From NCBI GenBank assembly GCA_947625405.1, contig CANQOF010000004.1, positions 62,001 through 126,000 of the forward strand: a DNA stretch of 64,000 nt, read 5' to 3'. Numbering within the stretch: position 1 is the stretch's first letter; every line of letters starts with the position of its first letter. The notes under the pieces were generated by a model. The model was not told the DNA's origin and ran no database searches. It saw only the letters and a program-made list of their open reading frames with translations. Below, piece after piece: positions 1-8,129 of the stretch. Made by a program: the position numbers and the translations under genes. The stretch is from an uncultured Atopobiaceae bacterium (GTDB lineage: Bacteria > Actinomycetota > Coriobacteriia > Coriobacteriales > Atopobiaceae).

Positions 1-2
1 GC

Positions 3-68
3 ATCGTCTTCACCGGCTGCTGCGTGTTCTACGGCACGCGCGTGAAGCAGCTGACGAGTCAGAACTAG
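3..68 (+). CDS. C-terminal end of an unidentified protein (partial)
   Basis: An open frame enters from the left edge and stops with TAG at 66-68. It gives 21 residues, starting IVFTGCCVFYG and ending with polar residues. The hydrophobic stretch with two adjacent cysteines followed by a basic polar tail resembles the last membrane segment of a membrane protein, but this is too short to assign. Only 12 bases separate it from the next gene, so it may be the preceding member of the same transporter operon. Confidence 0.5.
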   Translation: MVFTGCCVFYGTRVKQLTSQN

Positions 69-80
69 CCTTCGAGGCGC

Positions 81-1763
81 ATGGACAAATTCCCGCAAAC
101 ACGAGATAGGCGAGCGTCGGGGCCCTCCCGGCGCTCGTTTCTTTGCGCAAGCGCGGCATTCGCGGGTGGCCTTGCCGCCGCGCTCGGGGGATGCGGATCG
201 TCTGGCGAGGCCCCCGGCGAGGGCGCCTCACCCGAGGGACCCGCCGATACCTCCCAGGTGGTCGTCACCCTCTCGAAGGAGGCCGAGCCCGCGGCGGGGT
301 TCGATCCGCTCTACGCTTGGGGCGATGGCGAGCACGTCCACGAGCCGCTCATCCAGTCGACCCTCTTCACCACCGATGCCGAGATGGACTTCGTGAACGA
401 CCTCGCCACCTCCTACGAGGCCTCCGAAGACGGGCTCACCTGGACCTTCCACATCCGCGACGACGTGAAGTTCAGCGACGGCGAGCCGCTTACCGCCTCC
501 GACGTGGCCTTCACGGTGAACGGCATCATCGAAAACGACGCCGCCGAGGCCGATCTCACGATGGTGGACGAGGCCGAGGCCCCCGACGCCACCACCTGCG
601 TGCTCCACCTGAACAAGCCCTATAACGCGATTCTCTACACGCTCGCGGTGGTGGGGATCGTGCCCGAGCACGCCTACGGGCCCGGCTACGGCGAGCACCC
701 GATCGGCTCCGGCAGATACCTCCTCGCGCAATGGGACAAGGGCCAGCAGGTGATCCTCGAGGCCAACCCCGGCTACTACGGCGAGCCTCCTCGCATGAAG
801 CGCGTGGTCGTACTCTTCACGGACGAGGTGGCCTCTCTCGCAGCGGCCAAGGCGGGCGAGGTCGACCTTGCCTACACGGCGGCGACGTACGCGAGCGAGG
901 TGCCGCAGGGCTTCTCGCTCATGAACGCGAAATCCGTCGATTCGCGGGGCATCTCGCTTCCCACGCAGCCCGCGGAAAGCTCCCCCAAGGTAGTCGAGGG
1001 CGACATGGCCTACGCCGTGGGAAACGCCGTGACGAGCGACGTGGCGGTGCGACGCGCGATGAACCTCGCGCTTGATCGCGAGGCGGCCGTTTCCGCCGTG
1101 CTCAACGGCTACGGCGACGCGACGTACAGCGTGAGCCAGGGGATGCCGTGGATCTCGCCCGACATGGAGTGCGCGTATGACGTCGAGGAGGCCAAGCGCC
1201 TCTTGGACGAGGCCGGGTGGATCGCGGGCGACGGCGCGCCCGAGCGACGAGCGAAGGATGGGATCCCGCTCGAGGTCACCCTCTGGTACACGGCTGGCGA
1301 TTCCGTGCGCCAGGCCCTCGCCACGCACTTCGCCCAGCAAATGGCCGAGGTCGGCATCCAGGTGGAGGTTTCCGGCGCGTCCTTCGAGGACATTTACCCC
1401 CGCCAATACGCGGACCCCGTGCTCTGGGGCTGGGGCTCGAACTCGCCCTCCGAGTACTACAACCTCTACTACTCATCCGGCTGGGGGAACTTCCCCTGCT
1501 ACGAGAACGCCACCCTCGACGCCTACATGGACGAGGCGCTCGCGCAGCCGACGGTGACCGATTCCTATGCCCTCTGGCAAGACTCGCAGTGGGATGGCTC
1601 CGAGGGCTTCTGCCCCAAGGGCGCTTCGACGTGGGTGTGGATCTGCAACATCGACCACCTCTACTTCAAGCGCGACGGCCTCGAGGTGGCCCCCCAGAAG
1701 CCGCACCCTCATGGCCACGGTTGGTCGGTCCTCAACAACGTTGACCAATGGGAGTGGCGATAG
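81..1763 (+). CDS. ABC transporter substrate-binding lipoprotein, peptide/nickel family
   Basis: A 560-residue solute-binding protein of the family 5 (DppA/OppA/NikA) type. The N-terminus has a twin-arginine-like motif (R17-R18, SRRSFL), a hydrophobic stretch and a lipobox LGGC with Cys38. It is therefore probably exported, possibly folded through Tat, and lipid-anchored. A Gly/Ser/Pro-rich linker follows, then the family fold with typical blocks (FHIRDDVKFSDGEPLTASD near residue 130). The C-terminus carries HPHGHGW with His542, 544 and 546, and aromatic residues at the end. It is the first gene of a complete importer. Ligand class cannot be fixed from sequence: oligopeptide is the default, and nickel or another metal complex is possible given the His clusters here and in the ATPase. 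Confidence 0.88.
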   Translation: MDKFPQTRDRRASGPSRRSFLCASAAFAGGLAAALGGCGSSGEAPGEGASPEGPADTSQVVVTLSKEAEPAAGFDPLYAWGDGEHVHEPLIQSTLFTTDAEMDFVNDLATSYEASEDGLTWTFHIRDDVKFSDGEPLTASDVAFTVNGIIENDAAEADLTMVDEAEAPDATTCVLHLNKPYNAILYTLAVVGIVPEHAYGPGYGEHPIGSGRYLLAQWDKGQQVILEANPGYYGEPPRMKRVVVLFTDEVASLAAAKAGEVDLAYTAATYASEVPQGFSLMNAKSVDSRGISLPTQPAESSPKVVEGDMAYAVGNAVTSDVAVRRAMNLALDREAAVSAVLNGYGDATYSVSQGMPWISPDMECAYDVEEAKRLLDEAGWIAGDGAPERRAKDGIPLEVTLWYTAGDSVRQALATHFAQQMAEVGIQVEVSGASFEDIYPRQYADPVLWGWGSNSPSEYYNLYYSSGWGNFPCYENATLDAYMDEALAQPTVTDSYALWQDSQWDGSEGFCPKGASTWVWICNIDHLYFKRDGLEVAPQKPHPHGHGWSVLNNVDQWEWR

Positions 1764-1782
1764 GCTGCGACTGCGGGAGCGC

Positions 1783-1788
1783 TAGAAT
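1783..1788 (+). promoter_or_regulatory. Candidate -10 box for a leaderless permease transcript
   Basis: TAGAAT lies 7 bases before the GTG at 1796. There is no Shine-Dalgarno sequence before that GTG. In high-GC actinobacteria this spacing is typical of leaderless transcripts, in which the start codon is the first transcribed base. No convincing -35 box is seen. Confidence 0.35.
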
Positions 1789-1795
1789 CCCGTTC

Positions 1796-2881
1796 GTGTT
1801 TCGATTCTTCGCAAAGAACCTGCTCAAGGCTTGCGTGCTCGTGCTCGTGGTGAGCTTCGTGGTCTTCCTCCTCGTGGACCTCTCGCCGGTGGATCCCGTG
1901 CAGGCCAACGTGGGGCAGGCCGCCACCCTCTCCATGTCCGAGGCCAAGCGCGCCCAGCTTGAGGCGTACTGGGGGGTGGGCGAGTCGCTCCTCGAGCGCT
2001 ACGGAAGGTGGCTTTGGGGCCTCCTGCACGGCGATCTGGGGACGTCGCTTCGCTATGACGAGCCGGTCGCGCAGGTCATCGCCGAGCGCGCGGGGGCTTC
2101 CTTCGCGCTCCTCTCCATCGCGTGGGCGGGAAGCGGCCTTCTGGGCTTCGTCCTCGGCGTCGTGGCCGGCATGGCGCATCGGCGCTGGCCCGATCGCCTC
2201 ATCCGCGGGTGGTGCTTCGCCATGACGTCCATACCGTCCTTCTGGCTCGCCCTCATCGCCCTCATGGTCTTTGCCGTAGCGCTGGGGTGGTTTCCCATCG
2301 GCTTCGCCACGCCCGTCGGCCTGGCGCAGGCGGACGTCTCCTGGGCGGACGTGGCCCACCATCTGGCCCTTCCGGCCATCTGCCTCACGCTCGTGGGCGT
2401 GGCGCCCGTTGCCCTCCACACGCGCGAGAAGGTCATCGAGTTCGAGGCCGGCGAGGTGGCCGACTTCTGCCGGCTGCGCGGCGAGGGCCCTTGGCAGAGG
2501 TTCTGGCGCCATGGCTTACGGAACGTCGCCCTCCCGGCGCTCACGCTCCAATGCGCGAGCGTGGGGGAGATCTTCGGCGGGGCGGTGCTCGTGGAGGAGG
2601 TCTTCTCGTATCCCGGCCTCGGCCAAGCGGCGGTCACGGCGGGCCTTGGCTCCGACGTGTGCCTGCTCGCCGGCATTGCCGTGGTGACGTCGCTTCTCGT
2701 CTTCGGTGGAAACTTCGCGGCCGACGTGCTCTATGGCGTGGTGGATCCGCGCATGCGGAGCGCGCGAGAGGCGGCCCGTGCCGCAAAGGAGGGGCCGCTC
2801 GCCTCGCTCGTCGATCGCCCTGAGGATTATGACGTCCCCCGCTCGGGCGCGGAGGAGGTGGGTCGTGGCGACACCATATGA
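1796..2881 (+). CDS. ABC transporter permease, DppB/OppB type
   Basis: Inner-membrane permease of a peptide/nickel importer, 361 residues from GTG 1796. An ATG at 1748 in the same frame adds 16 residues and overlaps the previous gene. GTG 1796 is preferred because VFRFFAKNLL followed by a membrane helix matches the usual DppB beginning. The large extracytoplasmic loop after helix 1 and the cytoplasmic EAA-type loop before the last helices (ADFCRLRGEG, then FWRHGLRNVALPA) are visible. It would form the channel with the next gene's product. The last 17 bases overlap that gene, which suggests translational coupling. Confidence 0.87.
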   Translation: MFRFFAKNLLKACVLVLVVSFVVFLLVDLSPVDPVQANVGQAATLSMSEAKRAQLEAYWGVGESLLERYGRWLWGLLHGDLGTSLRYDEPVAQVIAERAGASFALLSIAWAGSGLLGFVLGVVAGMAHRRWPDRLIRGWCFAMTSIPSFWLALIALMVFAVALGWFPIGFATPVGLAQADVSWADVAHHLALPAICLTLVGVAPVALHTREKVIEFEAGEVADFCRLRGEGPWQRFWRHGLRNVALPALTLQCASVGEIFGGAVLVEEVFSYPGLGQAAVTAGLGSDVCLLAGIAVVTSLLVFGGNFAADVLYGVVDPRMRSAREAARAAKEGPLASLVDRPEDYDVPRSGAEEVGRGDTI

Positions 2882-3752
2882 CGTGGCCCGCGAGCGGAGC
2901 TCGCGCGCGCCCGTGATCGTGGCGCCGCACGCGCACGCCCTTCCCTCAAGGCGAGCCGATCTCGCCCGCGTGCTCGCCTTAGGCACGGCGCTCATGCTCC
3001 TGCTCGCCGTAGGGGCGGTCCTCGCGCCCGTCGCGCAGGAGGCGGATTTCCTTGCGAAGAACCTTCCGCCCTCCCTCGCGCATCCCTTCGGCACCGACTG
3101 GATGGGGCGCGACATGCTTTCCCGGACGGTCGCGGGGCTCACGCTCTCAGCTTCGCTTGGCCTTCTCGCGGCCCTTGCCGCGGCGGGGCTCTCGCTCGTC
3201 CTCGGCTGCGTGGCGGCTCTCGGGGGCCCTGCGGCCGATGCGTTCGTCTCAGGCGCCATTGACGTGGTGATGGGGCTTCCGCACCTCGTGCTCCTCATCC
3301 TCGTCTCGTTCGCGTTCGGCAAGGGCTTCGTCGGCGTGGCCATGGCCATCGCCCTCACCGAATGGCCGCGGCTCGCGCGCGTCGTCAGGTCGGAGATGCT
3401 GCAATGCCGCGGCTCGGACTACGTGCTCGCCGCAAGGAGGCTTGGCCAGGGCCCGGTGCGCGTGGCCGCGCGGCACCTGGTGCCCTACGTGCTTCCCCAG
3501 TTCGTCGTGGGGCTCGTGCTGCTCTTCCCCCACGCGATCATCCACGAGGCGTCGCTCACCTTCCTCGGGTTCGGGCTTCCGCCCGAGGTGCCGGCCATCG
3601 GATCCATCCTCTCGGAGTCCATGGCCTACCTCTCCACGGGCGCGTGGTGGCTCGTGGCCTTGCCGGGCGCCGCGCTCGTGCTTTGCGTCTTGGCCTTCGA
3701 CATCCTCGGGCGTTCGCTCGCCCGCCTTGCCACGAGGGGAGGGGCCCTATGA
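2865..3752 (+). CDS. ABC transporter permease, DppC/OppC type
   Basis: Second permease, 295 residues. GTG 2865 was chosen because GGAGGAGG lies just upstream and because the longer frame adds only Arg-rich sequence that shadows the previous gene. It shows the DppC hallmark HPFGTDWMGRDMLSR after the first helix, and a C-terminal binding-protein-dependent permease domain with the EAA loop (YVLAARRLGQGPVRVAARHLVP). The start overlaps the DppB frame and the stop overlaps the next ATG (ATGA). Heterodimer with the upstream permease is expected. Confidence 0.88.
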   Translation: MATPYDVARERSSRAPVIVAPHAHALPSRRADLARVLALGTALMLLLAVGAVLAPVAQEADFLAKNLPPSLAHPFGTDWMGRDMLSRTVAGLTLSASLGLLAALAAAGLSLVLGCVAALGGPAADAFVSGAIDVVMGLPHLVLLILVSFAFGKGFVGVAMAIALTEWPRLARVVRSEMLQCRGSDYVLAARRLGQGPVRVAARHLVPYVLPQFVVGLVLLFPHAIIHEASLTFLGFGLPPEVPAIGSILSESMAYLSTGAWWLVALPGAALVLCVLAFDILGRSLARLATRGGAL

Positions 3753-4711
3753 CGGACGAGCCACGCGCCTTCGCGGACGATGCGCACGGTGGGCAGCCAT
3801 TTAAGGCGAGGGCGCACCACTCGGACGAAGCGCACCACCATCACACCCATGCGCTGAACTCGAGGCACCCCGGCCACCACCACCTCCTGCAGGTGGAAGG
3901 CCTCTCCGTGGCCTTCGAGATGTACGAGCCGGGCGCGCCCTTCTTCAAGGCCCGTCGCGCCTTCATCCCCGTCCTTCACGACGTCTCGATCGGCGTCCAC
4001 GAGGGGGAGATGCTCGCGGTCGTGGGGGCGTCGGGCGCCGGCAAGAGCCTCCTCGCCGAGGCCATCATGGGAGCGTCCACCCAAGGAGAGCGTATCGAGG
4101 GGCGCATCTGGTTCGACGGCGAATTGCGCGACGAGGCCGGGCTCCGTCGCCTGCGATCGACGGAGATGGCGTTCATCCCGCAATCGGTCTCCTGCCTCGA
4201 CCCGCTCATGAGAGTGGGGGAGCAGGTGAGGGGGATGCCCCGAGGCAAGGGTCGCGCGCGGAGGGAGGACGAGGCCAGGCGCCTGGAGCGCCAGCGCGAG
4301 CTCTTCGCGCGCTATCGCCTGGGCGAGGAGGTGGCGCGCCTCTACCCGCACGAGCTTTCCGGAGGCATGGCCAGGCGCGTGCTCCTCTGCTGCGCGCTCG
4401 TGGACGAGCCGCGGCTCATCATCGCCGACGAGCCCACCCCCGGCCTCGACCTCGCGCTCGCCGAGGCGGCCCTCGCGGACCTTCGCGCCTTCGCGGACGG
4501 CGGGGGCGCCGTCATGCTCATCACCCACGACATCGAGCTCGCGCTTGCCGTGGCCGATCGCGTGGCCGTGTTCCACGACGGCACGGTGGTGGAGGAGACG
4601 TCGGTCGCGAGCTTCGCCTCGCCCGAGCTCCTTCGCCATCCCTTCAGCCGCGAGCTTTGGCACGCCCTGCCGGAGCACGACTTCGCCCTCGCGTCCAAGA
4701 CGGTGGGGTAG
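3749..4711 (+). CDS. ABC transporter ATPase, DppD/NikD type, with His-rich N-terminus
   Basis: ATP-binding subunit of 320 residues that powers the importer from the cytoplasmic face. It has Walker A GASGAGKS (93-100), signature LSGGMARR, Walker B LIIADEPT and an H-loop TH. The ATG at 3749 overlaps the previous stop. The unusual feature is the first 45 residues, which contain 12 histidines, including four in a row at 29-32 and three at 43-45, before the ABC fold starts near residue 47. Family members normally begin directly with the fold. Such clusters can bind Ni, Zn or Co, which hints at a metal substrate, but this is inference. Confidence 0.86.
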   Translation: MTDEPRAFADDAHGGQPFKARAHHSDEAHHHHTHALNSRHPGHHHLLQVEGLSVAFEMYEPGAPFFKARRAFIPVLHDVSIGVHEGEMLAVVGASGAGKSLLAEAIMGASTQGERIEGRIWFDGELRDEAGLRRLRSTEMAFIPQSVSCLDPLMRVGEQVRGMPRGKGRARREDEARRLERQRELFARYRLGEEVARLYPHELSGGMARRVLLCCALVDEPRLIIADEPTPGLDLALAEAALADLRAFADGGGAVMLITHDIELALAVADRVAVFHDGTVVEETSVASFASPELLRHPFSRELWHALPEHDFALASKTVG

Positions 4712-4715
4712 GGCC

Positions 4716-5306
4716 ATGCTCGAAGCCCGCTTCCTCACGTTTGCCTATCCGGGCGGCGAGGCCGTCTTTCGCGAGCTCTCGCTCGAGGTGGCGCCTGGGG
4801 AGCGCGTGGCGTTCGAGGCCCCCTCGGGCGCGGGCAAGACGACCCTTTGCAGGGTGCTCGCCGGCTACCTGCGTCCCCAAAGGGGCGAGGTGCTCGTGGA
4901 CGGCCAGACGCTGCCCAAGCGGGGCGTCTGTCCGGTGCAGTTGGTGAGCCAGCACCCCGAGCTCGCCTTCGATCCCAGGCTTCGGCTGGGCGATTCGCTT
5001 GCCGAGGCGGGCGAGGTCGCGCCCGCGCTCCTCCAGACCCTCGATGCCGACCCCGCTTGGCTCGAGCGCCGCCCCGCCGCGCTCTCCGCGGGCGAGCTCC
5101 AACGCCTCTGCGTGGCCCGCGCCCTCACAGCCCGTCCGCGCTACCTCGTGGCAGACGAGATCTCCACCATGCTCGACGCCGTCACCCAGGCCCGCGTGTG
5201 GCGCGTCATCCTCGATTGGTGCGCCCGCGAGCAGGCGGGCCTCGTCTTCGTCACGCACTCCGACGCCCTTCGCGCCCGTATCGCCATGCGGGTCGTCGAT
5301 CTCTAG
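4716..5306 (+). CDS. ABC transporter ATPase, short DppF/NikE type
   Basis: Second ATPase of the importer, 196 residues, starting 4 bases after the previous stop at ATG 4716. It contains Walker A APSGAGKT, signature LSAGELQR, Walker B YLVADEIS and switch histidine VTHS, so it should be active. It is about 60-100 residues shorter than usual OppF/DppF proteins and lacks the C-terminal domain with the cysteine cluster typical of oligopeptide systems. That fits NikE-like or minimal ATPases. It probably pairs with the upstream ATPase. Confidence 0.85.
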   Translation: MLEARFLTFAYPGGEAVFRELSLEVAPGERVAFEAPSGAGKTTLCRVLAGYLRPQRGEVLVDGQTLPKRGVCPVQLVSQHPELAFDPRLRLGDSLAEAGEVAPALLQTLDADPAWLERRPAALSAGELQRLCVARALTARPRYLVADEISTMLDAVTQARVWRVILDWCAREQAGLVFVTHSDALRARIAMRVVDL

Positions 5307-5326
5307 GCGCGAGGGCGCGCGAGGCC

Positions 5327-5536
5327 GTGGGCGCCTTCCTCGCCTCGAGGGGCATCGGAGAGGAGACGACGAGGTTCGGCATCGGCGCCATGGAGGGCGG
5401 CGGCCGCGTCCTTCGCGTACTCGGCATGAGCGCGGCCGCGAATCGCGAGGTGGCGCTCGCGTTCTCGAGGTATTGGCGCGCGGCTCGCGGCTTCCAAGAG
5501 CTGCGCCTTCGCAAGAACGACACGCGCCGCGCGTAG
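5327..5536 (+). CDS. Hypothetical small protein, 69 residues
   Basis: A GTG-started frame between the ABC operon and rarA, 20 bases after the ATPase stop. Third positions are strongly G/C, as in the neighbouring genes, so the reading frame looks coding. The protein is basic at its end (ELRLRKNDTRRA) and has a Gly-rich middle (GAMEGGGRVLRVLGM). No family was recognised and no clear ribosome-binding site was seen. It could also be the remnant of a larger gene. Confidence 0.35.
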   Translation: MGAFLASRGIGEETTRFGIGAMEGGGRVLRVLGMSAAANREVALAFSRYWRAARGFQELRLRKNDTRRA

Positions 5537-5547
5537 GGCGCGAGCGC

Positions 5548-5553
5548 TACCAT
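5548..5553 (+). promoter_or_regulatory. Candidate -10 box for rarA
   Basis: TACCAT, the same hexamer as at the mraZ promoter, lies about 35 bases before the preferred rarA ATG. No good -35 box is present 16-18 bases upstream. Confidence 0.3.
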
Positions 5554-5587
5554 CGTGGCCCATGTCCCCCACGAGGAAAGCGAGGCC

Positions 5588-6955
5588 ATGGCTTTGAGTC
5601 CCTGCTCCCCCGATCACCACCTCTTCAGCGCCGAGGAGGCGCGCGTGCTCGCGGCCAACGCGCCGCTCGCGGCCCGCGTGCGTCCGGAGACTCTCGACGC
5701 CTTCGTGGGCCAGGAGGAGGCCGTGGGCGAAGGTTCGTGGCTCAGGCGCGCCATCGAGCACGACGCGCTGTTCTCCGTGATCCTCTTCGGCCCCGCGGGC
5801 ACGGGCAAGACGACCCTCGCGCGCATCGTCGCCCACACGACCGACGCCGCGTTCGTCGAGGTTTCCGCCGTCACGGGCACGGTGAAGGACCTTCGCGCGG
5901 AGATCGACGCGGCCAAGGAGCGGCTCCTCGCCATGGGCAGGCGCACGATCCTCTTCGTGGACGAGATCCACCGCTTCAATCGCTCCCAGCAAGACGCGCT
6001 CCTGCACGCGGTGGAGGACCGCACCGTCATCCTCATCGGCGCCACCACCGAAAACCCGTACTTCGAGGTGAACAGCGCCCTCCTCTCGCGCTCGCGCGTG
6101 GTGGAGCTGAAGGCGCTCTCCGACGACGCCATCCGGGAAATCGTGCGCGAGGCGGTCGCGTCGAGCCGAGGGCTCGATGGCGCCTTCGCGCTTTCAGACG
6201 ACGCGGTGGACGAGATCGTCACGCTCGCGGCGGGCGATGCGCGCGCCGCCCTCACCACGCTCGAGCTTGCCGCGCAGCTCGCGAGCCCCGATGGCTCGCT
6301 CGCTCCCGACGTGGGCGAGCCCATCCGCATCGGGGCAAAGGAGGTGCTCGAGGCGAACCCGCGTCGCGGGCTTCCCTTCGATAAGAGTGGCGACTACCAC
6401 TACGACGTGGTCTCGGCGTTCATCAAGTCCATGCGGGGAAGCGATCCCGACGCCGCGCTCTACTGGCTCGCGCGGATGATCGAAGGTGGGGAGGATCCGC
6501 GCTTCATCGCGCGTCGCATCCTCATCTGCGCCTCCGAGGACATCGGCAACGCCGACCCACAGGCCATCCTCGTGGCCGAGGCCGCGTTCAAGGCAGCCGA
6601 GGTGATCGGCTACCCGGAGTGTCGGATCAACCTCGCCCAGGCCGCGGTCTACCTCGCGCTCGCCCCGAAATCGAACGCCGTGGTGCGCGGCATCGACGCG
6701 GCGCAGAAGGAGGTGCGCGAGGGGGGACGGCGCGAGGTGCCCGATCCCCTTCGGGATCGCCATCGTCCCGGATCCGAGAACTATGGCCGCTACCTCTACC
6801 CGCATAGCTTCCCCGGCGGATGGGTGGAGCAGCGCTATCTCCCCGAGGGCCTCGAGCGCGGGGCCTTCTGGCAGCCCACCGAGCGCGGTTGGGAGGCGTG
6901 GCGCGAGGAGGCCACGAGCAGGGATCGCGCTGAGGGGCAGGACGGGGATTCTTAG
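5588..6955 (+). CDS. rarA: Replication-associated recombination protein A (RarA/MgsA, AAA+ ATPase)
   Basis: AAA+ ATPase of 455 residues related to clamp loaders, acting at stalled replication forks. Walker A is GPAGTGKT (68-75) and Walker B is ILFVDEIHRF. The sensor region GATTENPYFEVNSALLSR and the C-terminal MgsA tetramerisation domain (KSGDYHYDVVSAFIKSMRGSDPDAALYWLARM) are typical of the family. ATG 5588 is preferred to the GTG at 5555 because GAGGAAAG precedes it and the shorter protein matches usual family beginnings. The C-terminal tail EEATSRDRAEGQDGDS is not conserved. Confidence 0.93.
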   Translation: MALSPCSPDHHLFSAEEARVLAANAPLAARVRPETLDAFVGQEEAVGEGSWLRRAIEHDALFSVILFGPAGTGKTTLARIVAHTTDAAFVEVSAVTGTVKDLRAEIDAAKERLLAMGRRTILFVDEIHRFNRSQQDALLHAVEDRTVILIGATTENPYFEVNSALLSRSRVVELKALSDDAIREIVREAVASSRGLDGAFALSDDAVDEIVTLAAGDARAALTTLELAAQLASPDGSLAPDVGEPIRIGAKEVLEANPRRGLPFDKSGDYHYDVVSAFIKSMRGSDPDAALYWLARMIEGGEDPRFIARRILICASEDIGNADPQAILVAEAAFKAAEVIGYPECRINLAQAAVYLALAPKSNAVVRGIDAAQKEVREGGRREVPDPLRDRHRPGSENYGRYLYPHSFPGGWVEQRYLPEGLERGAFWQPTERGWEAWREEATSRDRAEGQDGDS

Positions 6956-6990
6956 GCGTTCCCGGCCGCTTCGCACGCGCGGCTTGAGGG

Positions 6991-6996
6991 TACACT
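6991..6996 (+). promoter_or_regulatory. Candidate -10 box TACACT before the DUF948-like gene
   Basis: TACACT lies in the 98-base gap after rarA and about 57 bases before the next ATG. The same hexamer precedes pyrG, murC, sepF and rnpB in this window. No clear -35 box. Confidence 0.4.
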
Positions 6997-7053
6997 CTCA
7001 GCTGTATGTGCTTTTCGCGGTCGCACGGCGACCCAAGAGCCGAGGAGAGAACC

Positions 7054-7659
7054 ATGGAAATGAACATCGTGCTCGTGGTGTTTCTTTGCATCCTTGCCGC
7101 GGCGTGCGTGTGGGTGGCCGTCGAGGGCGCCCTCATCATCCGCAAGCTGCGCAAGAAGGTGGACGCCCTCACCGACAAGCTCGGCACCTCGCTCGACAAG
7201 GTGGACGACATCCTCGCGAACGCCGACCAGACGATAAGCGACCTTCGTCCCACGCTGCAGGCGCTCCCCGCGGTGGTGGATAACGTCGACCAGACGATCG
7301 GCGCCCTCAAGGGCGACCTCACGACCGTCGACACCATCCTCTCCGACGTGAGCACCATCTCGGGCACCGCGCTCCACGCCACGAACGCGATCTCGAGGAG
7401 CGCCTCACAGGCCTCCACCGCTGTGGGCGGCGCGGTCGCAAAGCTCGGCAAGGCGGTCTCCGACAAGCTCGCCCCAAAGAAGGACGCGCCCGCCCTCGAG
7501 AAATCGGCGGCCAAGGTGGCCATCGAGGAGAAGGCGGCCGAGGTGGCCGACGCCGTGGGCGTCGAGCTTCCCCCCGCGCCGAGCGCAAGCGCGGACGAGG
7601 GCTTCTTCACCTACCCCTCAGAGGATCTCACCGAGGCCGACGCCTCGAGCGCCGCATAA
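7054..7659 (+). CDS. DUF948-like membrane-anchored coiled-coil protein
   Basis: A 201-residue protein of unknown function. A single N-terminal membrane helix (about residues 4-25) is followed by basic residues (IRKLRKKVD) and a long amphipathic heptad region rich in Asp, Val and Leu (about 30-115). A low-complexity Ala/Lys/Glu tail ends the protein. This organisation matches the DUF948 family of Gram-positive bacteria. The ATG at 7054 has GAGGAGAG upstream; the longer frame back to 7006 lacks one. It may scaffold envelope proteins, but this is only inferred from architecture. Confidence 0.65.
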   Translation: MEMNIVLVVFLCILAAACVWVAVEGALIIRKLRKKVDALTDKLGTSLDKVDDILANADQTISDLRPTLQALPAVVDNVDQTIGALKGDLTTVDTILSDVSTISGTALHATNAISRSASQASTAVGGAVAKLGKAVSDKLAPKKDAPALEKSAAKVAIEEKAAEVADAVGVELPPAPSASADEGFFTYPSEDLTEADASSAA

Positions 7660-7724
7660 GGTCCGCACCACGCGAGCGCCCTTAAAGGGGCTCGCACGTT
7701 CCCGAACGAAGGCAGGAAAGCGCC

Positions 7725-8129
7725 ATGGCAAAGAGCATCGTCACACTCAGCGTGCCCGCTGAACCTCGGTTTGCGCGATCGATCCGCATGCTCGCGGCAA
7801 ACCTCGCAGTGGTAGCCGGGCTTTCCATCGATGACGTCGAAGACGTCCGCATGGCCGCCGAAGAGGGCTTCGTCTACGCCTCCGCAACCACCGACGACGC
7901 GCTCTTGGTGGCGTTCGGCGTGAGCGAGGGCGAAGTGGAGATGACCTTCAGCCTCGGGGATCGCGAGCCGCAAGCCGAGCAGTACGCGCCGGGCTCATTC
8001 TCCTACGCCGAGCTTATCCTCGCCGCCGTGAGCGACGAGTACGAGGTGGACGAGGAAGCGGGCACCCTCCGCGTGACGAAGCGCATGTTCGCAGACGACG
8101 AGCTGGGAGACGGCAGTGAGCTCGTCTGA
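7725..8129 (+). CDS. RsbW-like anti-sigma factor (HATPase fold), probably kinase-deficient
   Basis: A 134-residue protein with the layout of RsbW/SpoIIAB anti-sigma kinases: an N-terminal strand-helix pair, a helix VEDVRMAAEEGFVYAS at the N-box position, and the C-terminal GTLRVTKRM. The N-box asparagine appears replaced and no DxGxG motif is visible, so ATP binding may be lost. SD AGGAAAG precedes the ATG. Its stop overlaps the start of a SigB/SigF-type sigma factor by 14 bases, the arrangement in which the anti-sigma protein controls that factor. No RsbV-type antagonist gene is adjacent. Confidence 0.72.
   Translation: MAKSIVTLSVPAEPRFARSIRMLAANLAVVAGLSIDDVEDVRMAAEEGFVYASATTDDALLVAFGVSEGEVEMTFSLGDREPQAEQYAPGSFSYAELILAAVSDEYEVDEEAGTLRVTKRMFADDELGDGSELV

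Noticed and set aside
7671-7702. Possible terminator CGAGCGCCC-TTAAA-GGGGCTCG before the RsbW-like gene
   Set aside because: The stem has an internal mismatch and no T-tract; kept out as too weak.
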